A model generated the notes under the pieces. That model was not told the DNA's origin and made no database searches. It saw only the letters and a program-made list of their open reading frames with translations. From NCBI GenBank assembly GCA_003545125.1, contig DQCI01000234.1:5313-11260 (forward strand): a stretch of 5,948 nucleotides of DNA, written 5' to 3'. The DNA comes from Paracoccaceae bacterium. Lineage in GTDB: Bacteria; Pseudomonadota; Alphaproteobacteria; Rhodobacterales; Rhodobacteraceae. Within the stretch, counting starts at the first letter, position 1. The number at the start of each line of letters is the position of its first letter. The translations under genes and the position numbers were made by a program. Positions 1-5,885 of the stretch are shown here, piece by piece.

Positions 1-1
1 T

Positions 2-68
2 GCGGGCGGGTTCGCGTTCGGTGTGGTGTTGGGGGTGAGGGGCCGAAGCACGCCCGGAACCCGCCCGC
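2..68. repeat. Long nested inverted repeat (potential hairpin)
   Basis: Two perfect 12-nt arms, GCGGGCGGGTTC at 2-13 and GAACCCGCCCGC at 57-68, are separated by 43 nt. Inside them a second pair, TTCGG at 17-21 and CCGAA at 43-47, nests in register, so the segment could fold into an interrupted long stem. The terminal loop is G/T-rich. No T-tract follows on the plus strand. It may be the end of a transcription unit lying left of the window or a structured untranslated region. The folding is inferred from base complementarity only. Confidence 0.55.
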
Positions 69-89
69 GTAACCCTCCGGGGGGAAAAT

Positions 90-119
90 GACCCCGCCGA
101 CACCCGGCCGGCGGGGGTC
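90..119 (-). terminator. Intrinsic terminator of the EF-hand gene
   Basis: Read on the minus strand, a GC-only stem (GACCCCCGCCG pairing with CGGCGGGGTC, one bulged base, loop of about 9 nt) is followed at once by ATTTTCC, a short U-tract. It begins 15 nt beyond the TGA stop of the minus-strand gene ending at 135, which is the expected place for a Rho-independent terminator. The U-tract is short, so termination may be partial. Confidence 0.7.
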
Positions 120-134
120 TTGGCGTGGGACCGA

Positions 135-386
135 TCAGGTCTCGTTCATCGGCAGGACACCGGCTTCGGCCGCCGCGGCGATCTCATCGGCATCGAGCAT
201 GCCGTCGGCATTGGCGTCGGCAATGGCGAAGGTTTCTGCCGTCAGGTCCGGGTAGGCCGCGGTGAATTCCTCCATCGAGACCATGCCGTCGCCATCGACA
301 TCGGGGCCGGCGTCCTGGGCGAAAAGCGCAGGCGTGGCGGCGAGCAGGAGGCCGAAGGCGACGGGAGCAACTTTGATGGTTTTCAT
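135..386 (-). CDS. Small secreted EF-hand calcium-binding protein
   Basis: This encodes an 83-residue protein. Residues 1-23 form a Sec-type signal peptide: Lys at 2 and 5, a hydrophobic stretch around FGLLLAATPA, and a likely cut after ALFA. The mature part of about 60 residues has two canonical EF-hand loops. Loop 1 spans residues 29-40, with D29, D31, D33, G34, S37 and E40 at the calcium-coordinating positions. Loop 2 spans residues 57-68, with D57, N59, D61, G62, D65 and E68. The protein should therefore bind calcium in the periplasm or outside the cell; its partner is unknown. The ATG at 386 is chosen because it starts the signal peptide and has AGAGGA at 395-400, 8 nt upstream; the frame stays open to 593, but the extra residues look non-coding. 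It is transcribed divergently from the msr cluster and is followed by a terminator. The family is common in alphaproteobacteria, and the specific role is not known. Confidence 0.88.
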   Translation of the reverse strand: MKTIKVAPVAFGLLLAATPALFAQDAGPDVDGDGMVSMEEFTAAYPDLTAETFAIADANADGMLDADEIAAAAEAGVLPMNET

Positions 387-394
387 GGATCCTA

Positions 395-400
395 TCCTCT
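395..400 (-). promoter_or_regulatory. Ribosome binding site of the EF-hand gene
   Basis: AGAGGA on the minus strand lies 8 nt before the ATG at 386. It supports the short, signal-peptide-containing start over the longer open frame that extends upstream to 593. Confidence 0.6.
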
Positions 401-733
401 GTGTTGTTCTGGTGTGTGCGTCGTTGCGCAGGGACACTTGGCCATGGTCGGGCGGGGGCTGCACCGGGGGGACGCGGACCGGGGCGAAATGCGCGCCGGA
501 CCGCGGGTTCGGGGGCTTTGCCCACGCGGTTTCATGCCCAACAAAGCGTCCGAATCGAACATTGGCGGAGGCGCTCCTGTCGCGCCGTGCCAAATCAGCG
601 GAACGGCACCGAAAACGCGCTGGTGACGGGGCGGGCCTTTTCCCGCCGACACCACCCGTTGGGGTCGTTGCGGCGGATCACGCGATCTTTGGTGCGTCTG
701 GCCGCGGATGGGGTAGGATGCCTGCAACCGGTT

Positions 734-741
734 GAGGAGGG
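734..741 (+). promoter_or_regulatory. Strong Shine-Dalgarno of the FMN/Fe-S protein gene
   Basis: GAGGAGGG lies 5 nt before the ATG at 747. It fixes that ATG as the likely start. The alternative in-frame TTG at 732 overlaps this sequence and is therefore unlikely. Confidence 0.75.
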
Positions 742-746
742 TTCTG

Positions 747-2240
747 ATGGGCATGATGTTCTGGCTTCTGGAATGGCTGGCGCTCGCGTTCGTCATGGTC
801 CTCGGGGTCGCGCTCGCCGCGGCGATCGTGCTTTTCGTGATCGACAAGATGCAGACGGCCGACGCGGTGCGGCGCAATTATCCGGTGATCGGCCGGTTTC
901 GGTCGCTGTTCACCGACCTTGGCGAGTTCTTCCGGCAATACTTCTTCGCGATGGACCGCGAGGAGATGCCGTTCAACCGCGCGCAGCGCGACTGGATCTA
1001 CCGCGCTGCCGAAGGGCGCGACAACACGGTGGCCTTCGGCTCGACCCGGTCGATCAGCGTGCCGGGTACGACGATTTTCATGAATGCCGCCTTCCCGCCG
1101 CTGGGGCCGCAATATGCCAAGACCGAACCGTTGCTGATCGGGCCCTCGGCGCGCGAGCCGTACCTCGCGCCGTCGTTCTTCAATATTTCCGGCATGAGCT
1201 ACGGGGCAATCTCGCGCCCTGCTGTCCGGGCACTCAGCCACGGGGCGAAGAAGGCGGGGATCTGGATGAATACCGGCGAGGGCGGGGTCTCGCCGTTTCA
1301 CCTCGAGGGCGGCTGCGACATCGTCTTTCAGATCGGCACCGCCAAATACGGTGTGCGCGGGCCTGACAGGTCGCTGTCCGACGAGAAACTCGCCGCGGTC
1401 GCCGCGCACCCCCAGGTGAAGATGTTCGAGATCAAGCTGAGCCAGGGGGCAAAGCCGGGCAAGGGCGGCATTCTGCCCGGGGCGAAGGTGTCGCGAGAGA
1501 TCGCCGAGATCCGCGGCATCCCGGTCGGTGTGGCCAGCGCGAGCCCGAACCGGCACGAGGAGGTGGACGACTGGGGCGATCTGCTCGACATGATCGCCCA
1601 TGTGCGCGAGGTGACCGGCAAACCGGTGGGGTTCAAGGCGGCGGTCGGGCGGATCGACCCGTTTGCCGATCTGTTCGACCTGATCCTCAGGCGCGGCCCG
1701 GCGAGCGCGCCCGATTTCATCACCATCGACGGCGGCGAGGGGGGCACTGGCGCCGCGCCGATGCCGCTGATCGACCTTGTGGGCATGCCGGTGCGTGAGG
1801 CGCTGCCGCGGATCGTCGACCTGCGCGACCAGCGGGGGCTGCACGACCGGATCCGGATCGTCGCCAGCGCCAAGCTGGTGAACCCGGGCGACATTGCCTG
1901 GGCCCTGTGTGCCGGCGCCGATTTCGTCACCTCGGCGCGCGGCTTCATGTTCTCGCTCGGCTGCATCCAGGCCCTCAAGTGCAACCGCAACACCTGCCCG
2001 ACCGGGATCACCACCCACGATCTGCGGTTGCAGAAGGGGCTGGTGCCCGAGGACAAGGCGGAGCGCGTCGCGCAATTTGCCAGGAGCCTGATCCGCGAAG
2101 TCGAGACGATTGCGCACAGCGTCGGTGTGGCTGAACCGCGGCAGATGCGGCGGCGGCATGTGCGGATCGTTCAGTCCGACGGGCGCTCGGTGCCGATGAA
2201 CGAGATCTACCCAAGTTACACGACGCGCGCGCTCACGTGA
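747..2240 (+). CDS. Membrane-anchored FMN-binding glutamate synthase family protein
   Basis: This encodes a 497-residue protein. Residues 5-33 form one strongly hydrophobic helix followed by a basic stretch (DKMQ...VRRNYPVIGRFR), so by the positive-inside rule the remainder faces the cytoplasm. From about residue 140 it matches the FMN/iron-sulfur domain of glutamate synthase: SGMSYGAIS (148-156), NTGEGG (175-180), KLSQGAKPGKGG (230-241), ITIDGGEGGTGA (326-337) and a cysteine motif C406-x5-C412-x4-C417 that in GltB holds a 3Fe-4S cluster. It lacks the N-terminal glutamine amidotransferase domain and the C-terminal beta-helix of full GltB (about 1500 residues), so it is not a normal GOGAT and the physiological substrate is unknown. 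Such stand-alone proteins are usually annotated only as FMN-binding glutamate synthase family. It ends 63 bp before msrP on the same strand, so co-transcription is likely. Family assignment is firm; function is open. Confidence 0.93.
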   Translation: MGMMFWLLEWLALAFVMVLGVALAAAIVLFVIDKMQTADAVRRNYPVIGRFRSLFTDLGEFFRQYFFAMDREEMPFNRAQRDWIYRAAEGRDNTVAFGSTRSISVPGTTIFMNAAFPPLGPQYAKTEPLLIGPSAREPYLAPSFFNISGMSYGAISRPAVRALSHGAKKAGIWMNTGEGGVSPFHLEGGCDIVFQIGTAKYGVRGPDRSLSDEKLAAVAAHPQVKMFEIKLSQGAKPGKGGILPGAKVSREIAEIRGIPVGVASASPNRHEEVDDWGDLLDMIAHVREVTGKPVGFKAAVGRIDPFADLFDLILRRGPASAPDFITIDGGEGGTGAAPMPLIDLVGMPVREALPRIVDLRDQRGLHDRIRIVASAKLVNPGDIAWALCAGADFVTSARGFMFSLGCIQALKCNRNTCPTGITTHDLRLQKGLVPEDKAERVAQFARSLIREVETIAHSVGVAEPRQMRRRHVRIVQSDGRSVPMNEIYPSYTTRALT

Positions 2241-2250
2241 TCTGACGTCA
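2233..2250. repeat. Two adjacent 8-bp palindromes between the first two cluster genes
   Basis: TCACGTGA (2233-2240, including the stop codon of the upstream gene) and TGACGTCA (2243-2250) are both perfect palindromes separated by 2 bp. They lie upstream of msrP and could be a regulator site. Short palindromes also arise by chance, and no known operator is recognised. Confidence 0.3.
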
Positions 2251-2291
2251 TTTGGATTTTCGGGCGGTTCGGGTTAGCCGATGGTCAAGAG

Positions 2292-2297
2292 AAGGAG
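2292..2297 (+). promoter_or_regulatory. Ribosome binding site of msrP
   Basis: The sequence AAGGAG lies 6 nt before the ATG at 2304. It supports this start, which gives a complete Tat signal peptide. Confidence 0.7.
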
Positions 2298-2303
2298 ATC
2301 CGC

Positions 2304-3206
2304 ATGGCATTCCAAAACAAGCTGACCTGGGCCGACGTGACCCCGAAACAGGCCTATCTCAACCGCCGCCAGATCATGGCCGGCGCCGCCGGGCTTGGGC
2401 TGGGCTCGATTGCCGGTCCGCTTGCCGCCGAGGTGCCGATCGAGCGCGAGCCGAACTCCTTGGAGCACATCACCAACTACTGCAACTTCTATGAATTCGG
2501 CACCGGCAAGGAAGATCCGGCCAAGAATGCCCATATGCTCACGACCGATCCGTGGAGCGTGCAGATCGACGGGCTGGTGGACAAGCCCGGCACCTACTCG
2601 CTTGCGGAGCTGCTCGAAGGCATGGAGATCGAGGAACGGATCTACCGGTTCCGCTGTGTCGAGGCCTGGTCGATGGTGATCCCGTGGAACGGGTTCGAGC
2701 TGAACAAGCTGCTTGAGAAGGTCGGCGTGCAGGCGGGGGCCAAGTATGTGGCCTTCGAGACGGCGCTCAGGCCCGACGAGATGCCGGGCGTGCACACGCC
2801 GGTGATCGAGTGGCCCTATGTCGAGGGACTTCGGCTCGACGAGGCGATGCATCCGCTGACCCTGGTCGCCACCGGGCTCTACGGTGAGCCGCTTCCGAAC
2901 CAGAACGGCGCGCCGCTGCGGCTCGTGGTGCCGTGGAAATACGGCTACAAGTCGATCAAGTCGATCGTGCGGATCACCTTGACCGAGGACGAGCCGCCGA
3001 CCGCCTGGAACAAGTCGCAACCGCGCGAATACGGTTTCTATAGTAATGTGAACCCGAGTGTGGACCACCCGCGCTGGAGCCAGGCGAGCGAGCGGGTCAT
3101 CGGCGGCGGCTTCTTCGCGCCGCGGATCGATACCTTGATGTTCAACGGCTATGAAGACGAGGTCGCGCATCTCTACGAGGGGATGGACCTCGTGAAGTAT
3201 CATTGA
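2304..3206 (+). CDS. msrP: Protein-methionine-sulfoxide reductase catalytic subunit MsrP (YedY)
   Basis: This is a 300-residue periplasmic molybdoenzyme that reduces both R- and S-methionine sulfoxide in proteins, repairing oxidative (including hypochlorous acid) damage, with electrons from MsrQ. A Tat signal is visible: NRRQIM at residues 20-25, a hydrophobic stretch to about 40, and a probable cut near PLAA (39-42). Matches to the E. coli protein run through the whole chain: NFYEFG (61-66), [10 protein letters not shown] (81-90), [12 protein letters not shown] (114-125) with C118 in the position of the molybdenum-ligating cysteine, [17 protein letters not shown] (171-187), PPQNGAP-like PNQNGAP (198-204), [12 protein letters not shown] (209-220) and [12 protein letters not shown] (250-261). 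The length is slightly below the E. coli protein (334) and nothing essential appears to be missing. The usual partner msrQ is not next to it: a small Cys-rich gene starts 28 bp after its stop and msrQ follows that. Molybdopterin must be inserted before Tat export. Confidence 0.97.
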   Translation: MAFQNKLTWADVTPKQAYLNRRQIMAGAAGLGLGSIAGPLAAEVPIEREPNSLEHITNYCNFYEFGTGKEDPAKNAHMLTTDPWSVQIDGLVDKPGTYSLAELLEGMEIEERIYRFRCVEAWSMVIPWNGFELNKLLEKVGVQAGAKYVAFETALRPDEMPGVHTPVIEWPYVEGLRLDEAMHPLTLVATGLYGEPLPNQNGAPLRLVVPWKYGYKSIKSIVRITLTEDEPPTAWNKSQPREYGFYSNVNPSVDHPRWSQASERVIGGGFFAPRIDTLMFNGYEDEVAHLYEGMDLVKYH

Positions 3207-3234
3207 TCCCGGTCCAGATACCGCGATCCAACGC

Positions 3235-3435
3235 ATGTCGACCCTCACCTGTCCGCAGTGCGGCCACCGGAGCACCGAGACGATGCCCACGGATGCCTGC
3301 CAGTGGTTCCATGAATGCAAGGGTTGCGGCACGGTGTTGCGCCCGAAGCCCGGGGATTGCTGCGTGTTCTGCTCTTACGGGACCGTGCAATGCCCGCCGA
3401 TCCAGGCCGGCGTTCCCTGCTGCGAGGCCGGCTGA
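3235..3435 (+). CDS. Cys-rich GDCCVxC domain-containing small protein
   Basis: This encodes a 66-residue protein with 11 cysteines. C6-x2-C9 (CPQCG) and C28-x2-C31 (CKGCG) form a plausible zinc-ribbon-like four-cysteine site. Between them lies MPTDACQWFHE with C22. The signature GDCCVFCSYG (40-49, C42, C43, C46) is followed by CPPIQ (C53) and a C-terminal C62-C63 pair. I recognise it as the GDCCVxC family, which public annotation describes as a (seleno)protein because some members carry selenocysteine; here all such positions are ordinary TGC cysteines. No signal peptide or membrane segment is seen, so it is probably cytoplasmic. The biochemical role is unknown; metal binding or thiol redox chemistry is inferred from the cysteines. 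ATG 3235 is the only usual start codon available after msrP, although no Shine-Dalgarno precedes it. The gene ends in tandem stops, TGATGA, the first overlapping the msrQ start. It lies inside the msrP-msrQ pair and is probably co-transcribed with them. Confidence 0.88.
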   Translation: MSTLTCPQCGHRSTETMPTDACQWFHECKGCGTVLRPKPGDCCVFCSYGTVQCPPIQAGVPCCEAG

Positions 3436-3437
3436 TG
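3424..3437 (+). promoter_or_regulatory. Overlapping stop-start TGATG and Shine-Dalgarno of msrQ
   Basis: The TGA of the Cys-rich gene (3433-3435) shares its A with the ATG of msrQ (3435-3437). GAGG at 3424-3427, inside the end of the Cys-rich gene, lies 7 nt before that ATG. The arrangement is typical of translational coupling and fixes the msrQ start, excluding the longer open frame that begins near 3315. Confidence 0.75.
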
Positions 3438-4055
3438 ACACTGATTGACCGTATCAACGCAGGGCTTCGCAAGCTGCCCACCTGGCCGTTCTATGTCATC
3501 GGCCTGCTGGTGCCAGGCTGGTATCTCTATCTCGGGTTCACCGGCGGGCTCGGGGTCGAGCCGATCAAGGAGCTGGAACACCGGCTGGGGCTGCTCGGGC
3601 TCCAGGTGTTGGCCGCGGGGCTGATGGTGACGCCGCTGAGGCGGTTCGCGGGGCTGAACCTCTTGAAGTTCCGCCGGATGCTCGGGCTGCTCGCCTTCTA
3701 CTACATATGTACGCATCTGCTGACCTGGCTGGTGCTGGACGTCGGCGACTTCGGGCGGATCTGGGCGGACATCGTCAAGCGGCCCTATATCACCATCGGC
3801 ATGGCAGGGTTTCTGCTGCTGGTGCCGCTGGCGATCACCTCCAACTCCGCGTCGATCCGCAAGCTGGGCGCGATGGGGTGGCGGCGGCTGCATATGCTGG
3901 TCTACCCGGCGGTGATCCTGGGCGGGGTGCATTTCGTGATGCTGCGCAAGGGCTGGCAGATCGAGCCGCTGGTCTACCTCGCCGCCTTCGTCCTGCTTTT
4001 AGCTCTCAGGCTGATCCCGCGTTCGGTGAGCTTTCGCCGCTCCGCGCGGGCTTGA
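3435..4055 (+). CDS. msrQ: Heme-binding membrane subunit MsrQ (YedZ)
   Basis: This encodes a 206-residue integral inner-membrane protein of the ferric-reductase-like family that carries electrons from the cytoplasm to periplasmic MsrP. Hydrophobic segments lie at about residues 18-35, 52-66, 82-101, 118-135, 153-170 and 177-193, consistent with six helices. H94 (in CTHLLTW), H153 (RLHMLVYP) and H166 (GGVHFVML) match in spacing the heme-ligating histidines H91, H151 and H164 reported for E. coli MsrQ. A further conserved-looking histidine is H49 (LEHRLG), and the TPLRRFAG loop (66-73) is typical of the family. Length is normal (E. coli 211). In E. coli the cytoplasmic reductant is flavin reductase Fre; no fre homologue is in this window, but an FMN/Fe-S protein is encoded at the head of the cluster. 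Translation is probably coupled to the Cys-rich gene. It ends only 6 bp from the convergent minus-strand gene. Confidence 0.96.
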   Translation: MTLIDRINAGLRKLPTWPFYVIGLLVPGWYLYLGFTGGLGVEPIKELEHRLGLLGLQVLAAGLMVTPLRRFAGLNLLKFRRMLGLLAFYYICTHLLTWLVLDVGDFGRIWADIVKRPYITIGMAGFLLLVPLAITSNSASIRKLGAMGWRRLHMLVYPAVILGGVHFVMLRKGWQIEPLVYLAAFVLLLALRLIPRSVSFRRSARA

Positions 4056-4061
4056 ACGCGT

Positions 4062-5849
4062 TCATTCCAGCAGCGTCTCGCCGGTTGCCACATGGCGCTT
4101 GCGCAGGGTTGCGCGGACTTCGTCCGGGGTGAGCGGCGCCCAGGCCGGCCCGTCTTCGATGAACCCCGCCGCGCGCAGCCCCGCCTGCAACAGCGCGAGG
4201 TCCGGCTCGCCAGCCGACAGGCGCTTGCGCTTCGAGGCGGCGGGTTGCCAGACCTCGCGCAGAACCTTCAAGACGGACGGCCGCGCGCCGGTGAAGCTCT
4301 CGAGGTGCCGGATGATATGCGCCGTTGCCGGTGACCGGCGGCGCGGGATCAGCGCGACCGACTGGTCGGGCCGGCCGATGAAGGCGAACAGGTGCAGCGC
4401 CGAGCCCTCGGAAGCGACGACCTGTCGCGCCGCCTTGTAGCGGGCGAGCTGGGTGGGCATGTCGTGGCGCTGCGGGTGGAAGATCTCGTAACCCTGCCGG
4501 GCCAGTTCTTGCTCGATCCGCTCCTCGCCCAACAGCTTGCCGCGGTTTGGCCCCAGGGCGCTGCGCGAGATATAGAGCTTCTCGCCGCCCTCCGGTTTCA
4601 CATCGCGGCCGAAGCGGGCGTGCATGAACGCGCGAAAACCCGGGGTGCCGGCGCTGATCTGGCCGAGGCCGAAGCCCTGACCGGGCACGACCAATCGCTC
4701 GACCCGGGCGCTGTCGGCCACCATCCGTACGGGCAAATCGATCCCGAGCGCGTGGAAGAAGGCTTCCTGGAACCGGTTGAGCTCCGTGCCCTGGCTGTCG
4801 CGGCGGGGGATGTAGAGAATGCCGTCGGGCGGGCGCCCGAGATGGTCGAGCGCCCAGAGCCGTCCGGAGCTTTCGACGATGAAATGCGCGAAGTAGCTCC
4901 ACAGCGTGCCACCCCAGAGCCAGGTGCCGGGGATCTCTTGCGCCACCGGGTCTGGGGCCGGGAAGGGTTCGTTGGTGCGCCGTTTGCCGTGCCAGACGGC
5001 GGCCTCGGGCACGTCCGCGCCATGCGCGTCGGTCACACCCGAGGGGGTGTATTTCTGCGGGGTCAACGGCGCCTGGACGACCGCGTTCGACAGCGTGCGT
5101 ATCGTGGTCGACCAGCCGCCCCGGGGGTCGGGGGGCGTGGGCCGTGGGCGGGCGCGGGTTTCGGGGCGGGTGCAGGTCCAGACCAGCCGCGACGAGGGGC
5201 CATCGAGTTTCTTGAACCCGGCGCGCCGCAGGATGCCCTTGCAGGCTTGCATACCCTCTTTGCCGTAAAGGCTCGGGTGAAACTCGATCACCACAGCGCG
5301 AATGCCGGCCAGATCGGCGTGTTTCAGAAGCGCGAGCTCGCCGCCTTCGATATCCATGATCAGCACATCCGGCCGGAATGTTTCCATCACAGTGCGGAAA
5401 TCCGCGGTCGGGACCTCGACGGCACGGGTGTTGCGCGGCGGGCTGTCGATCAGCGAAGAGCCGAGAAAGGAGTTGTGCAAATGGAAGGTCATCGTGTCTG
5501 GCCGGTCCGGGGCCGAGACGAGCACCGCGTTGCGCAGCTCGATCAGGGTATCGAGGCCGTTCTCGCGGTGGAGCGCGCGGATATGCGGGATCAGTTCGGG
5601 ATTGGCCTCGAACGACAGCACCGCTTCGGGGGCTGCGTTCTTCGCCGTCACCGCGCCGACCAGGCCGAGGCCCGCACCCAGTTCCAGCACCCGGTCGCCC
5701 GACCGCACCACCGTGAGCGCGCCGGCGATCTCGTCGCCCTCGTAGCGCGCCGCGTTGATGCGGGCGATCCGCGTTTCGGTGAGGTAAGGTGAGGGCGGGA
5801 CCCGGACGCCTTTGCACTGCGCTGCGAATTCCGTCTGCTCTGCCGCCAC
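4062..5849 (-). CDS. Fused FkbM-type methyltransferase and GT61-type (DUF563) glycosyltransferase
   Basis: One uninterrupted 595-residue frame holds two enzyme-like domains. Residues about 22-228 resemble FkbM-family SAM-dependent methyltransferases: VLELGAGLGLVG (54-65) is the SAM-binding motif I, EANP (81-84) follows strand 2, and LIMDIEGGE (163-171) is the FkbM signature. A Pro/Arg-rich linker follows (about 228-246). Residues about 246-535 resemble GT61/DUF563 glycosyltransferases: AHFIVESSGRLWAL (321-334), LYISRS (425-430) and SEGSALHLFAF (480-490). A final segment of about 55 residues is unassigned. No signal peptide or membrane helix is seen, so it should be cytoplasmic. It probably modifies a sugar in a surface polysaccharide or glycan, but acceptor and sugar are unknown. 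The start is uncertain: GTG 5849 is chosen, with AGGTG 11 nt upstream, yet the frame stays open without a stop to the window end, so a start outside the window is possible. It converges with msrQ. Confidence 0.85.
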   Translation of the reverse strand: MAAEQTEFAAQCKGVRVPPSPYLTETRIARINAARYEGDEIAGALTVVRSGDRVLELGAGLGLVGAVTAKNAAPEAVLSFEANPELIPHIRALHRENGLDTLIELRNAVLVSAPDRPDTMTFHLHNSFLGSSLIDSPPRNTRAVEVPTADFRTVMETFRPDVLIMDIEGGELALLKHADLAGIRAVVIEFHPSLYGKEGMQACKGILRRAGFKKLDGPSSRLVWTCTRPETRARPRPTPPDPRGGWSTTIRTLSNAVVQAPLTPQKYTPSGVTDAHGADVPEAAVWHGKRRTNEPFPAPDPVAQEIPGTWLWGGTLWSYFAHFIVESSGRLWALDHLGRPPDGILYIPRRDSQGTELNRFQEAFFHALGIDLPVRMVADSARVERLVVPGQGFGLGQISAGTPGFRAFMHARFGRDVKPEGGEKLYISRSALGPNRGKLLGEERIEQELARQGYEIFHPQRHDMPTQLARYKAARQVVASEGSALHLFAFIGRPDQSVALIPRRRSPATAHIIRHLESFTGARPSVLKVLREVWQPAASKRKRLSAGEPDLALLQAGLRAAGFIEDGPAWAPLTPDEVRATLRKRHVATGETLLE

Positions 5850-5885
5850 GGGAATGGTCTCACCTGTTTCTATGGGGTCCGCATG

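Larger units (their letters stand above)
387..746. other. Divergent intergenic region, no convincing gene
   Basis: This 360-bp gap separates two divergent transcription units and should hold both promoters. No ORF in it resembles a protein I recognise; those crossing it are overlapping frames of GC-rich DNA. It contains two imperfect inverted repeats. One (473-505) has arms CGCGGACCGG and CCGGACCGCG with one A/A mismatch and a 13-nt loop. The other (622-653) is a GGCGGG/CCCGCC stem with loop CCTTTT, flanked by GGTG/CACC. A possible plus-strand promoter is TTGGTG at 689-694 with TAGGAT at 714-719, but the spacing of 19 nt is long and the match is weak. No confident promoter was found for the minus-strand gene. 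Confidence 0.5.

Noticed and set aside
387..593. N-terminal extension of the EF-hand gene to a start at 593
   Set aside because: The extension would bury the signal peptide in the middle of the protein and is Arg/Pro-rich. The ATG at 386 has a ribosome binding site and begins a canonical signal peptide.
678..2159. 493-residue open frame on the minus strand opposite the FMN/Fe-S protein gene
   Set aside because: It is Arg/His/Pro/Asp-rich low-complexity translation with no recognisable motif, lying entirely antisense to a gene with clear family motifs. It is a shadow of GC-biased codons.
747..2240. Annotation as a complete glutamate synthase large subunit (gltB)
   Set aside because: The amidotransferase domain and C-terminal beta-helix are absent and the protein is about one third of GltB length, so GOGAT activity is not supported.
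2274..3332. 352-residue minus-strand open frame opposite msrP
   Set aside because: msrP is unmistakable on the plus strand, and this frame has no motif or plausible start region.
3433..3438. TGA at the end of the GDCCVxC gene as a possible selenocysteine codon
   Set aside because: The family has selenoprotein members, so this was considered. A second TGA follows immediately in frame (TGATGA) and the first overlaps the msrQ start, so it is an ordinary stop; the signature positions are TGC.
4392..5792. 466-residue plus-strand open frame opposite the FkbM-GT61 gene
   Set aside because: The opposite strand has clear methyltransferase and glycosyltransferase motifs; this frame has none and has the typical composition of an antisense shadow.
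4006..5817. 603-residue minus-strand frame overlapping both msrQ and the fusion gene
   Set aside because: It is an Arg/Pro/Gly-rich frame with no domain signal. The neighbouring frame holds the conserved SAM-binding and GT61 motifs.
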